DNA of 64,000 bases from Streptomyces rubrogriseus (GTDB taxonomy: Bacteria > Actinomycetota > Actinomycetes > Streptomycetales > Streptomycetaceae): assembly GCF_027947575.1 (NCBI RefSeq), contig NZ_CP116256.1, positions 7,502,001 through 7,566,000 on the forward strand, read 5' to 3'. Each line of letters starts with the position of its first letter. The first letter of the stretch is position 1. The notes beneath the pieces were generated by a model. It ran no database searches. It saw only the letters and a list, made by a program, of their open reading frames with translations, and was not told the DNA's origin. This document shows, in pieces, positions 43,402 through 51,987 of the stretch. Made by a program: the position numbers and the translations under genes.

Positions 43402-44595
43402 TTGGCGTCGCACCGCAAGTCGCGTCCCACCGGCCCCCGCGTCGCGGGCATACGGACCCCGGCCCTCGCCACCGCGGCCCTCACGTCCGTCGCCCTGCTG
43501 TCCCAGACGGCGAACGCCACGCCGTCGGACGACCGGCCGACCCTCGAAGAGGTCGAGAAGAAGGTCGACGACCTCTACCGCCAGGCCGGGTCGGCGACCG
43601 AGAAGTACAACGCGGCCAAGGAGAAGACCACCAAACAGCGCAAGAAGGTCGACACCCTCCTCGACGACGTCGCCCGGCGCACCCAGAAGCTCAACGACGC
43701 GCGCGAGGAGCTGGGTTCCTTCGCCTCCGCCCAGTACCGCACGGGCGCCTCGGTCCCGGAGACCGCGACGCTGCTGCTCGCGGACTCGCCGCAGGACTAC
43801 TTCGACCAGAACCAGCTGATGAACCGGCTCACCGGCCGGCAGAAGACCGCCGTCGACGACTACGTCACACAGCAGTCCGAGACGATGAAGAAGCGCCGGG
43901 AGGCCACCGAGAGCCTCGAGACGCTCACCGACTCGCAGAAGGACCTCAAGACGGCCAAGTCGACCGTCCAGAGGAAACTCGCCACCGCGCGGGAGCTGCT
44001 CTCGGAGCTGACCGCCGAGGAGAAGGCCCGGCTGGCGGCGATCGAGAAGCAGAAGCAGCAGGAGGCCGCCCGCAAGGCCGCCGAGCTGGCGAAGCAGCAG
44101 GCGGCGCACGAGGAGGCCGAGCGCGAGCGCCGGGAGGAGGCCGCCCGGCAGCAGGAGAGCGGCTCCGGGTCCTCGGGGACCTCCGACGGCACCGGTTCGT
44201 CGGACTCCGGCTCGTCGACACCGGGCACCTCGACCGGCACCAAGGCCGAGAAGGCGATCGCCTTCGCCCGCGCCCAGATCGGCAAGCCGTACGTCTGGGG
44301 CGCCACGGGCCCCGGCTCCTACGACTGCTCGGGCCTCACCCAGGCCGCCTGGAAGGCCGCCGGCGTGACACTGCCGCGCGTCACCTACGACCAGGTCAAC
44401 GTCGGCACGACCGTCTCCGTCTCCCAGGCACAACCCGGTGACCTGGTCTTCTTCTACGACGACATCAGCCACGTCGGCCTGTACATCGGCGACGGCATGA
44501 TGATCCACGCCCCGAAGCCGGGCGCGTACGTCCGCGAGGAGTCGATCTTCTACGACGGCGAGTCCTCGATCTACAGCGTGGTGCGCCCGGCCTGA
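43402..44595 (+). CDS. Secreted NlpC/P60 (C40) peptidoglycan endopeptidase under riboswitch control
   Basis: 397 aa, TTG 43402 with GGAAGGAG 8 nt upstream. Signal peptide IRTPALATAALTSVALLSQTANA. About 45-250 is a long coiled coil (VEKKVDDLYRQAGSATEKYN ... EKARLAAIEKQKQQEAARKA), then a Ser/Gly linker. NlpC/P60 domain from about 285: KPYVWGATGPGSYDCSGLTQ (catalytic Cys), DLVFFYDDISHVGLYIGDG (catalytic His) and MMIHAPKPGAYV (third polar residue His). Cuts the gamma-D-Glu-mDAP type bond. The coiled coil resembles RipA/CwlO-type hydrolases controlled by FtsEX-like partners. Confidence 0.9.
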   Translation: MASHRKSRPTGPRVAGIRTPALATAALTSVALLSQTANATPSDDRPTLEEVEKKVDDLYRQAGSATEKYNAAKEKTTKQRKKVDTLLDDVARRTQKLNDAREELGSFASAQYRTGASVPETATLLLADSPQDYFDQNQLMNRLTGRQKTAVDDYVTQQSETMKKRREATESLETLTDSQKDLKTAKSTVQRKLATARELLSELTAEEKARLAAIEKQKQQEAARKAAELAKQQAAHEEAERERREEAARQQESGSGSSGTSDGTGSSDSGSSTPGTSTGTKAEKAIAFARAQIGKPYVWGATGPGSYDCSGLTQAAWKAAGVTLPRVTYDQVNVGTTVSVSQAQPGDLVFFYDDISHVGLYIGDGMMIHAPKPGAYVREESIFYDGESSIYSVVRPA

Positions 44596-44621
44596 TCGGC
44601 GAGGTACTTAGCATCGGGCGC

Positions 44622-45638
44622 ATGTCATCGGCCACCCATCCCTCCGCGCTGCGCACCTGGTGGGCGCAGCGTCCACCGGCGGCCGGGGCCGCGGTGATGG
44701 CGACCGGCATCGTGTCGGTCGCCCTGCATCTGACGGGCCGCGAGGTCCTGTCGCGGATCGCCCTCGCCCTGGCCTGCGCCGCCTGGCTGATACTGGCGGC
44801 GAACTTCGTCTACCTGCTGCTGGCCGATCACGCCCAGTGGGTGAAGCGGGCGGGGACGCCGGGGGCGCTCACCGCCGTCGCCGCGACGACCGTGCTCGGC
44901 ACGCGGTTCTCGCTGCTCGGCTGGACGCTCCTGGCGGCGGTGCTGCTGGCGCTCGCGGCCCTGCTGTGGCCGTGGCTGCTGTTCCTGGTGGTGCAGCACT
45001 GGGGGCGGCGGATGCCGGGGGCGGTGTTCCTGGGCTGCGTGGCCACGGAGGGGCTCACCGTGCTCGCCGCCACACTGGCCGCGGCCACCTCGACGCCGTG
45101 GCTGGCGCACGCGGCGCTGGTGCCGTTCTGGCTGGGGATCGTGCTCTACCTGATCGCGCTGTTCCGCTTCGACCTGCGGCAGGTGGCCCGGGGTTCCGGG
45201 GACCACTGGGTGGCGGGCGGCGCGCTCGCCATCTCCGCGCTCGCCGGTGCCAAGCTGCTCGCGGCGGCCGGGACCGGCATGTACCTGTGGAACGCCGACG
45301 ACCAGGCCGTCCTGCACGACGTGACCGTCTTGCTGCTCACGCTCGACCTCGCCTGGTACGCCGTGCTCCTGGCCGCCGAGATCGCCTGGCCCCGTCTGCG
45401 CTACGACGTGCGCCGCTGGTCGACCGTCTTCCCGCTCGGCATGACGGCTGCGGCGACCCTGTCGGTGGCCGCCGCCGTCGACGTCCCGTGGCTGGACGCG
45501 CCCGGCCGGGCGCTGCTGTGGATCGCGGTGGCCGGATGGCTGGCGGTCGCGACGGGAGCGGTCCTCCGGGCCCGCTCCGGGCTGCGGTCCGCGGCAGCGG
45601 GCTCCGGGGCGGCGGTCAGGTCCACAGCACCGCGATGA
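44622..45638 (+). CDS. TDT/SLAC1-family transporter (tellurite-resistance/dicarboxylate transporter type)
   Basis: 338 aa with ten hydrophobic segments, the layout of the C4-dicarboxylate transporter/malic acid transport family. Begins PPAAGAAVMATGIVSVALHL, the usual TDT first helix (MGTGIV-like), and has TTVLGTRFSLLGW and PFWLGIVLYLIALFRF. Starts at ATG 44622, 27 nt after the hydrolase gene, and ends convergent with, and overlapping by 23 nt, the 45616 gene. Substrate unknown. Confidence 0.75.
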   Translation: MSSATHPSALRTWWAQRPPAAGAAVMATGIVSVALHLTGREVLSRIALALACAAWLILAANFVYLLLADHAQWVKRAGTPGALTAVAATTVLGTRFSLLGWTLLAAVLLALAALLWPWLLFLVVQHWGRRMPGAVFLGCVATEGLTVLAATLAAATSTPWLAHAALVPFWLGIVLYLIALFRFDLRQVARGSGDHWVAGGALAISALAGAKLLAAAGTGMYLWNADDQAVLHDVTVLLLTLDLAWYAVLLAAEIAWPRLRYDVRRWSTVFPLGMTAAATLSVAAAVDVPWLDAPGRALLWIAVAGWLAVATGAVLRARSGLRSAAAGSGAAVRSTAPR

Positions 45639-45969
45639 AGACGTTCACCAGGGTCAGCCCGCCCACCAGGCCGAACAGCGGCTTCTCCACCTTCTCCTCG
45701 TCGCGCTTCACGTAGACCAGGCCGAGGATCACGATCAGTACGGCGAGCTTCACGCCGATCTTGACGTTGTCGACGGAGTAGTCCTGGGCCTGGTTGAGAC
45801 CGACCAGGACGGCACCGGTGACCAGCATCGTCAGCGCGCCGTGCAGCATCGCGGGGGTGAACCGGGCCGCGCCCTGGCCCATCGCCTTCATCTGGGTCAG
45901 GAAGCCCCCGAGGAGCGAGGCGATACCGATGATGTGCAGGCCGACGAAGAGGTGGATGAGTACGTCCAT
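45616..45969 (-). CDS. Small four-helix integral membrane protein
   Basis: 117 aa: IHLFVGLHIIGIASLLGGFL, MLHGALTMLVTGAVLVGLN, VKIGVKLAVLIVILGLVYV and PLFGLVGGLTLVNVFIAVLW. The conserved LHIIGIASLLGG and a His in the second helix recall small heme-binding or proton-handling membrane proteins, but no family is certain. ATG 45969. Confidence 0.75.
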   Translation of the reverse strand: MDVLIHLFVGLHIIGIASLLGGFLTQMKAMGQGAARFTPAMLHGALTMLVTGAVLVGLNQAQDYSVDNVKIGVKLAVLIVILGLVYVKRDEEKVEKPLFGLVGGLTLVNVFIAVLWT

Positions 45970-46276
45970 GAGGCCGGAGCCTAATGAGGGGGCCGACACG
46001 CCCGGACACCGGCCCGCCCCGGCACTCCCATAACAGCTCACGTCCCCCACCCGCCCCCGGTCCGGCATATCGGTCATCACCCCGCGTGAAGCCGCCGGGC
46101 CTCGGAGGGCTTGCCGATCACATGCGGTCGCCGCCCGATCCCCTGCCGCCACTTCCGTGCATCCCGTCACCGGACCGTTACCGACGCGCCTAGCGTCCTG
46201 GCCCAGGCAGCCGGAACGGACCGGAGCCGACCCGGCGCCGCCGGAGTCGAGTCGTACGGAAGGACGTGGATCGCAG
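45970..46276. other. Divergent promoter region between the 45616 and 46277 genes
   Basis: About 300 nt; no supported ORF and no riboswitch signature of the kind found at 43220. A possible -10, TAGCGT (46191-46196), lies 81 nt before the GTG of the hydrolase. Confidence 0.4.
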
Positions 46277-47320
46277 GTGGGAACGCACCGCAGGCCGCGA
46301 CAGCGCGCGAAGGGCGGCGGCAGAGCCCGTACGGCGGCCACGATCACCCTCGCGGGTGCGGCCACCGCGACGGGCCTGGGCGGGACGACCGTGCACGCCG
46401 ATCCGCAGCCGACGGCGGCGCAGGTCAGGGCCAAGGTGGACAAGCTCTACCAGGAGGCCGAGGTGGCCACGGAGAAGTACAACGGCGCGAAGGAGAAGGC
46501 GGACGCCGCCGAACGGCGCCTGGAGGACCTGCGCGACGAGGCCGCCCGCAAGGAGGACCGGCTGAACTCGGCGCGGGAGGCGCTGGGTTCGGTCGCGGCC
46601 GCGCAGTACCGCAGCGGCGGCCTCGACCCGGCCCTGCAACTGGCGCTCTCCTCCGAGCCGGACCGGTATCTCGACGGCGCCGCGTTGGCCGAGCGCGCGG
46701 GCAGCCGGCAGCAGGCCGAGGTGGGTCGCGTACGCAAGGAACTCCGCGGCATCGAGCAACTGCGCGGCGCCGCCCGCGTCGAGGCGGCCTCGCTGAAGTC
46801 GCGCCGGGCCGAGCTGAAACGTCACCGCGAGACCGTCACCGGCAAGCTGGAGAAGGCGCGCCGCCTGCTGTCCCGGCTGACCACCGAGGACCGCGCCGAC
46901 GTCGGCGACCGGGCCTCCCGCTCGGCGCCGGGCCCCCGGGAGGACCTGTCCCCCTCGTCCCAGGCCCCCAACTCCCGCGCGGCAGCGGCCGTCGCCTACG
47001 CCTACCAGAAGCTCGGCAGCCCCTACGTGTGGGGCGCGACCGGCCCGAACGCCTTCGACTGCTCGGGCCTCACCCAGGCCGCCTACCGCGCCGCCGGCAT
47101 CTCCCTCCCCCGCACCACCTACGCCCAGATCGACACGGGCCGCCGCGTCGCACGGTCCGAACTCCTCCCGGGCGACCTGGTCTTCTTCTACTCCGGCATC
47201 AGCCACGTCGGCATCTACGTCGGCGACGGCCGGATGATCCACGCCCCGAACCCGTCGGCCCCGGTCCGCGTCGCCCCGGTCGACGAGATGCCCTTCGCGG
47301 GGGCTGCGCGGGTGGCGTGA
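46277..47320 (+). CDS. Secreted NlpC/P60 peptidoglycan endopeptidase, paralogue without riboswitch
   Basis: 347 aa, GTG 46277. Signal region ARTAATITLAGAATATGLGG with cleavage near VHA. Coiled coil about 40-215 (VDKLYQEAEVATEKYNGAKE ... LDGAALAERAGSRQQAEVGR), then the NlpC/P60 domain: SPYVWGATGPNAFDCSGLTQ (Cys), DLVFFYSGISHVGIYVGDG (His), RMIHAPNPSAPV. It shares the plan of the 43402 protein with a shorter linker. GAAGGA is 12 nt upstream, an unusually long spacing, so the start is less certain. Confidence 0.85.
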   Translation: MGTHRRPRQRAKGGGRARTAATITLAGAATATGLGGTTVHADPQPTAAQVRAKVDKLYQEAEVATEKYNGAKEKADAAERRLEDLRDEAARKEDRLNSAREALGSVAAAQYRSGGLDPALQLALSSEPDRYLDGAALAERAGSRQQAEVGRVRKELRGIEQLRGAARVEAASLKSRRAELKRHRETVTGKLEKARRLLSRLTTEDRADVGDRASRSAPGPREDLSPSSQAPNSRAAAAVAYAYQKLGSPYVWGATGPNAFDCSGLTQAAYRAAGISLPRTTYAQIDTGRRVARSELLPGDLVFFYSGISHVGIYVGDGRMIHAPNPSAPVRVAPVDEMPFAGAARVA

Positions 47321-47430
47321 CCCTCCGACCCGGGATGCCCGGAACCGCGGCAAGAGCTACGCCGACAGTCCGACGGCCTCGACACACCTCCGGGGGGAGG
47401 GAACCGCATGCGGTCGCCGCCGTCCGTCGG

Positions 47431-48186
47431 TCACACCAGCCGGCGTGCCGTCGCCCAGCGGGTCAGTTCGTGCCGGTTGGACAGCTGGAGTTTGCGGAGC
47501 ACCGCGGAGACGTGGGACTCGACGGTCTTGACCGAGATGTAGAGCTGCTTGGCGATCTCCTTGTAGGCGTACCCGCGGGCGATCAGGCGCAGCACCTCGC
47601 GCTCGCGCTGGGTGAGGCGGTCGAGGTCCTCGTCGACCGGCGGGGCGTCGGTGGAGGCGAAGGCGTCGAGGACGAAGCCGGCCAGGCGCGGGGAGAAGAC
47701 GGCGTCGCCCTCCTGGACCCGGAAGACGGAGTTGACCAGGTCCGTGCCGGTGATGGTCTTCGTGACGTAGCCCCGGGCGCCGCCGCGGATGACCCCGATC
47801 ACGTCCTCCGCCGCGTCCGAGACGGAGAGGGCGAGGAAGCGGACGGGCCGCTCGGTGTCGCTCATCAGGGGGGCGCAGCGGCGCAGTACCTCGACCCCGC
47901 CGCCGCCGGGGAGGTGGACGTCGAGGAGGACGACCTCGGGGCGGGTCGCGGTGATGACGGTGACGGCCTGGTCGACGTCGGCGGCCTCGCCCACGACCTC
48001 GACCCCGGTCACGGCGGTCTGGCCGATCTCGGCCTGGACGCCGGTGCGGAACATGCGGTGGTCGTCGACGAGCACCACGCGTACGCGGCGCTCCCCCGCG
48101 CCGTCACCGGCCGGCTGCGCGGGCCCGGCCGCCTCGCCCGCCCCCGCCGTTCCCGCCGTTCCGTTCGCCTCGGTCGGGTCGCTCAT
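47431..48186 (-). CDS. NarL/LuxR-type response regulator
   Basis: 251 aa. Variable Ala/Gly-rich N-terminus (1-33), receiver domain with acidic pocket VVLVDDHRMFRTG and phospho-acceptor Asp in EVVLLDVHLPGGGG (about 90), then a LuxR helix-turn-helix (LTQREREVLRLIARGYAYKE ... SVKTVESHVSAVLRKLQLSN). It overlaps the sensor kinase gene by 4 nt (ATGA), so the pair is a two-component system; the trigger is probably envelope-related because the kinase has a PspC domain. Confidence 0.9.
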   Translation of the reverse strand: MSDPTEANGTAGTAGAGEAAGPAQPAGDGAGERRVRVVLVDDHRMFRTGVQAEIGQTAVTGVEVVGEAADVDQAVTVITATRPEVVLLDVHLPGGGGVEVLRRCAPLMSDTERPVRFLALSVSDAAEDVIGVIRGGARGYVTKTITGTDLVNSVFRVQEGDAVFSPRLAGFVLDAFASTDAPPVDEDLDRLTQREREVLRLIARGYAYKEIAKQLYISVKTVESHVSAVLRKLQLSNRHELTRWATARRLV

Positions 48187-49475
48187 GACGTCTTCTCCGC
48201 CCTCTCCATTTCCAGTTCGACCTCCGTGCCGCCGTCCGGCACCGCGCGCAGCCGCGCCGTGCCGCCGTTGCGCTCCATGCGGCCGATGATCGATTCTCTG
48301 ACGCCCATGCGGTCGGCGGGTATCGAGTCGAAGTCGAAGCCGGGACCGCGGTCCCGGACGGACACGAAGACCGTCCTGCCCTCGACTTCGGCGTAGACCT
48401 GTACGGCGCCGCCCTCGCCACCGTACTTGGCCGCGTTCACCATCGCTTCGCGCGCGGCCTGCATCTGTGCGCTGATCCGCTCGTCGAGCGGGCAGTCGCC
48501 GACGACGACCACCTCGAGGGGGACGCCGTGCTTGTCCTCGACCTCCGCGGCGTTGCGCTTCACGGCCTCGGCGAGGGTGGTGGGCTCGTCGTCCTCGTCC
48601 TTGCCGTTGCCCTCGGGTTTGTAGAGCCAGGAGCGCAGGTCACGCTCCTGGGCCCGGGCCAGGCGGCGCACCTCGCCCGCGTTCTCCGCGTTGCGCTGGA
48701 TCAGGGTCAGGGTGTGCAGCACCGAGTCGTGGACGTGGGCGGCGACCTCGGCGCGCTCCTGCGCGCGGATGCGCATCAGCCGCTCCTCGGAGAGGTCCTG
48801 CGTCATCCGCACCAGGTAGGGCCCGGCGAGGAGGGTTATGCCGACGAGGACGGCCAGGGCCGCCTGGAGGACGGAGCCGAGGTGGGCGGCGGATCCCTGG
48901 AGGACGAAGATGCCGGTGACACCGGCCGTCACCAACAGGACGCCGCCCACCGAGCGCAGCAGGGTGACCGTGCGGCGATGGCGACCCACCTCGGCCCAGC
49001 GGGCCCGGCGCGCGTTGTCCGCCTGGCGCCAGACGAGGGCGACGCCGGCGCCGACGAGCACGGTCGGCCAGAGGTAGGCCTTGGCGCCGCCGCCCAGGTC
49101 GACGTTGCCCACGAAGACCAGCGCGACGACGACCATGAGGAGCAGGGCGACTATCTGGCCCTTGTCCGGTTTGCGCGTGACGAGTCTGCGGCGGCCGTCG
49201 GGGCCGGTCTCGGAGGTGACGAGGGACGGCGGCTTCTGTGCCTCCACTCCCCCGACGCCCAGCGGCACGAAGAACCAGAAGGCGGCGTACAGCAGCGCGC
49301 CCAGGCCGTCGGCCATGAACAGGCCGACGAAGGCGAACCGGACCCAGACGACGGGCAGCCCGAGATGCCCGGCGAGCCCCCGCGCCACCCCACCGAGCCA
49401 GCGTCCGTCGCTGCTGCGGTAGAGCTTGCGCGGCGGCCGCGGTTCGACGACGGGTGCTGCTGCGGCTTCCGGCAT
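48183..49475 (-). CDS. PspC-domain sensor histidine kinase
   Basis: 430 aa. PspC domain at the N-terminus (KLYRSSDGRWLGGVARGLAG, LPVVWVRFAFVGLFMADGLG), about five membrane helices (GQIVALLLMVVVALVFVGN, AYLWPTVLVGAGVALVW, VLLVTAGVTGIFVLQG, ALAVLVGITLLAGPYL), a HisKA_3-type dimerisation helix with the phospho-His in EVAAHVHDSVLHTLTLIQRN, and an HATPase domain (AREAMVNAAKYGGEGGAVQV, RDRGPGFDFDSI). I use ATG 49475 (MPEAAAAPVVEP); GTG 49490 is five codons upstream. Confidence 0.88.
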   Translation of the reverse strand: MPEAAAAPVVEPRPPRKLYRSSDGRWLGGVARGLAGHLGLPVVWVRFAFVGLFMADGLGALLYAAFWFFVPLGVGGVEAQKPPSLVTSETGPDGRRRLVTRKPDKGQIVALLLMVVVALVFVGNVDLGGGAKAYLWPTVLVGAGVALVWRQADNARRARWAEVGRHRRTVTLLRSVGGVLLVTAGVTGIFVLQGSAAHLGSVLQAALAVLVGITLLAGPYLVRMTQDLSEERLMRIRAQERAEVAAHVHDSVLHTLTLIQRNAENAGEVRRLARAQERDLRSWLYKPEGNGKDEDDEPTTLAEAVKRNAAEVEDKHGVPLEVVVVGDCPLDERISAQMQAAREAMVNAAKYGGEGGAVQVYAEVEGRTVFVSVRDRGPGFDFDSIPADRMGVRESIIGRMERNGGTARLRAVPDGGTEVELEMERAEKTS

Positions 49476-49665
49476 GACACCGATATTCACACGGGTGCGG
49501 GAGCCGGGGCATCAGGGTCGTTCCCCCACTCGCCCCTGATCTTCGGGCCACGGAAGGCGGCGCGGGGCTCGAACGCTCCCCGGGCACGGAGTCAGGGCCG
49601 AAATCAGGGTCCGACCAGGGTCGAACCGGCTGCCGTCACGGCGCCGCGCCCGTCACCATGGACTC

Positions 49666-51087
49666 ATGACCGATCACGAGCACGCCGCGACGGGTCCGGG
49701 ACCCGGCTCCGGCCCGCGCCCCCCGCGGGGCGCCGGGCCGCAGGATGCCGCGCCCGCCGCGGATGCCGGTGCGGCTAGCCCGGGCGACGCCGGCGGCACG
49801 GATGCCCCCGCCCCGCCGCACCGGTTCCGGCGCGACCGGCGGCACAAGTCGCTGGCCGGAGTGTGCGCCGGCCTCGGGCGGCAGTGCGACCTGGACCCGG
49901 TGATCTTCCGGATCACACTCGCGGTCCTCTCCGCGACCGGCGGCATCGGCCTGATCTTCTACGGCTTCGCCTGGCTCTTCGTCCCCTACGAGGACGAGGA
50001 GGAGAACGAGGTGCGCAAGCTGCTGACCGGCCGGGTGGACGGCCACGCGCTGGCGGCGGTGCTCTTCGCCCTGGTCGGCTGCGGCGTCTTCCTCACCATG
50101 CTGCGCAACGGCGGGGTGCTGACCTTCGCCGTCGTCCTCTCCCTGCTCCTCGCGGGCGCCGGGTACTGGTCGCGGCACCGCAGGGCCCCCGAACCGGACC
50201 CGCTGTCGGCGCAGGCCGTGGCGGACGCCCCGCCGGAGGCCAAGGCACCGCCGATCATGTACACCTGGCCCTCCTGGTGGCGCGACCCCATCGTCAAGGA
50301 CGGCACCCACGACGGCGGGACGGGCTACATGTGGGGCCCGCCGGACTCCGCGGAGCGCGACATCGCGGCGGCCGTCAACATCGGCCGCGGCATCCCGGGG
50401 CGCCGCGACCGCGCCACCGCGGGCGACCGGCACTCCTGGTCCCCGCAGACCCGCGGCCCCCGCGGCATCGGCGGCTGGGTCTTCCTCCTGGCCCTGCTCG
50501 CCGGTTTCCTCGGGACCCGGCTGACCTGGGACGACCACCCGCTCGGCACGAGTCTGCAGACCGGCCTGGCGTGCGCGCTGGCGGTCTTCGGCCTCGGAAT
50601 CGCGGTCAGTTCCTTCCTCGGGCGCACGGGAGCCGGTTCGATCTTCCTGGCCGTCATCACGGCGGGCCTGCTGGCCGGGTCGGCCGCCGTCCCGGAGAAC
50701 GTGGGCACCGAATGGGTGCGGACCACCTGGAAGCCCGTGGTGGCCGCCGACGTCCGCGACCAGTACGACCTCGGCACGGGCAGCGGCACCCTCGACCTGT
50801 CCCGCCTCGACCTGGCCGAGGGGCAGACGGTGACCACCAGGGCCGACGTGGGCATGGGCCGAATACGGGTCGTCGTGCCGCCGGACGTGACCGTGCGGCT
50901 GACGGTCGAGGTGGGGGTGGGCGACATCCAGCTGCCCGGCGACAACGAGAAGGACGTGGACGTGGCACCCGGCAAGCGCAAGGAGATCACCCTGCCCCCC
51001 GCCGAGGGCGCCGAGAACTCCGGCACGCTCGACCTCGACCTCCAGGTCGGCGTCGGGCAGGCGGAGGTGTCCCGTGCTGCGTCATAG
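49666..51087 (+). CDS. PspC-domain membrane protein with LiaF-like C-terminus
   Basis: 473 aa, transcribed away from the PspC kinase. Disordered N-terminus, PspC domain (HKSLAGVCAGLGRQCDLDPV, FRITLAVLSATGGIGLIFYG), several membrane helices, then a beta-rich tail (GSGTLDLSRLDLAEGQTVTT, VTVRLTVEVGVGDIQLPGD) of the kind seen in LiaF/cell-wall-active antibiotic-response proteins. The divergent pairing with a PspC kinase suggests that it senses membrane stress for, or is controlled by, that system. Confidence 0.8.
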   Translation: MTDHEHAATGPGPGSGPRPPRGAGPQDAAPAADAGAASPGDAGGTDAPAPPHRFRRDRRHKSLAGVCAGLGRQCDLDPVIFRITLAVLSATGGIGLIFYGFAWLFVPYEDEEENEVRKLLTGRVDGHALAAVLFALVGCGVFLTMLRNGGVLTFAVVLSLLLAGAGYWSRHRRAPEPDPLSAQAVADAPPEAKAPPIMYTWPSWWRDPIVKDGTHDGGTGYMWGPPDSAERDIAAAVNIGRGIPGRRDRATAGDRHSWSPQTRGPRGIGGWVFLLALLAGFLGTRLTWDDHPLGTSLQTGLACALAVFGLGIAVSSFLGRTGAGSIFLAVITAGLLAGSAAVPENVGTEWVRTTWKPVVAADVRDQYDLGTGSGTLDLSRLDLAEGQTVTTRADVGMGRIRVVVPPDVTVRLTVEVGVGDIQLPGDNEKDVDVAPGKRKEITLPPAEGAENSGTLDLDLQVGVGQAEVSRAAS

Positions 51088-51301
51088 GTTCCAGCCCGGA
51101 CGTCTGGTGGCCGGTGTCTTCCTGATGCTGGCCGGCGTCATCTACGCGGGCGACGCGGGCGGTCTCTGGCAGACGCCGTGGTTCGTGGTGGTCCCCGTCG
51201 TCAACGGCGGGCTCTGCCTGGCGGCCGTGGTCGGGATGGTGGCCCGGTCCGCGCACCGGCGCCGCGCGGAGCTCCACACGGCGCCGCCGGACGGGACCTA
51301 G
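51074..51301 (+). CDS. Small two-helix membrane protein
   Basis: 75 aa, GTG 51074 inside the end of the PspC gene (14-nt overlap), so it is in the same operon. Helices LVAGVFLMLAGVIYAGDAGG and FVVVPVVNGGLCLAAVVGMV, basic C-terminal tail. Unknown role. Confidence 0.7.
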   Translation: MLRHRFQPGRLVAGVFLMLAGVIYAGDAGGLWQTPWFVVVPVVNGGLCLAAVVGMVARSAHRRRAELHTAPPDGT

Positions 51302-51310
51302 CGGTACCAC

Positions 51311-51838
51311 CTAGCGGTATCCGCCCGTCCGCCGCCTGCGCCGGGTACGCAGCAGGGCGTCCAGGGACAGCAGCGGGGCGCCCGCGAGGACGAGAGGGAG
51401 CCAGGCCATCAGGTAGGCGAGGTCGTTGCCGTAGTAGTAGGGGTCGGAGGCCCAGCTGACGGTCAGCCACAGGCTGAGCGAGATCAGCGCACCGCCCAGC
51501 GCCGCCAGGCGCGTGAGCAGCCCGAGCAGGGTGCCGATGCCGACGGCCAGCTCGCCCAGCGCGATGGCGTAGCCGAAACCGGGCGGGTTCTTCAGGGCGA
51601 GGTCGACCAGGGCGGGGACGGCCGAGGAGTCCCGCACGGTGCGCATCATGTCGCCGACGGAACCGGCGCCGGAGTCCTTCATGAAGGCGCTGTCGGTCAG
51701 CTTGTCCAGTCCGGCGTAGACGAAGGTGACACCGAGGAAGATCCGCAGGGGCAGGAGGGCGTACCGGGCGGCGTGGTCCCGCCAGTCGCCCCCGCTCCCG
51801 GGTGAGATGTGCGCATCCGTCCGCATACCGTGCGTCAT
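51311..51838 (-). CDS. DoxX-family membrane protein
   Basis: 175 aa, four membrane helices. Start of the DoxX domain is YALLPLRIFLGVTFVYAGLD KL, with the typical GYAIALGELAVGIGTLLGLL and LTRLAALGGALISLSLWLTV. ATG 51838; an in-frame GTG is next to it. Ends 10 nt from the convergent 51074 gene. DoxX proteins are linked to thiol and oxidative homeostasis; substrate unknown. Confidence 0.85.
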   Translation of the reverse strand: MTHGMRTDAHISPGSGGDWRDHAARYALLPLRIFLGVTFVYAGLDKLTDSAFMKDSGAGSVGDMMRTVRDSSAVPALVDLALKNPPGFGYAIALGELAVGIGTLLGLLTRLAALGGALISLSLWLTVSWASDPYYYGNDLAYLMAWLPLVLAGAPLLSLDALLRTRRRRRTGGYR

Positions 51839-51987
51839 CACTGCCAGCCGCCTCTCGCCGCGCGTGCCCAGACCCCTCACCAGACCATACGTACGGCACG
51901 GCGGCCCGGCTCAACCCTCGGCGCCCGGATTCCCGACACCGGCCCCGACCGGTCGGCGACCGGGGGCGGGCGGGGTGTCAGGGGGTG

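Noticed and set aside
45970..46276. Second c-di-AMP riboswitch before the 46277 hydrolase
   Set aside because: The AGCTAACC and GGTGAATC signatures are absent.
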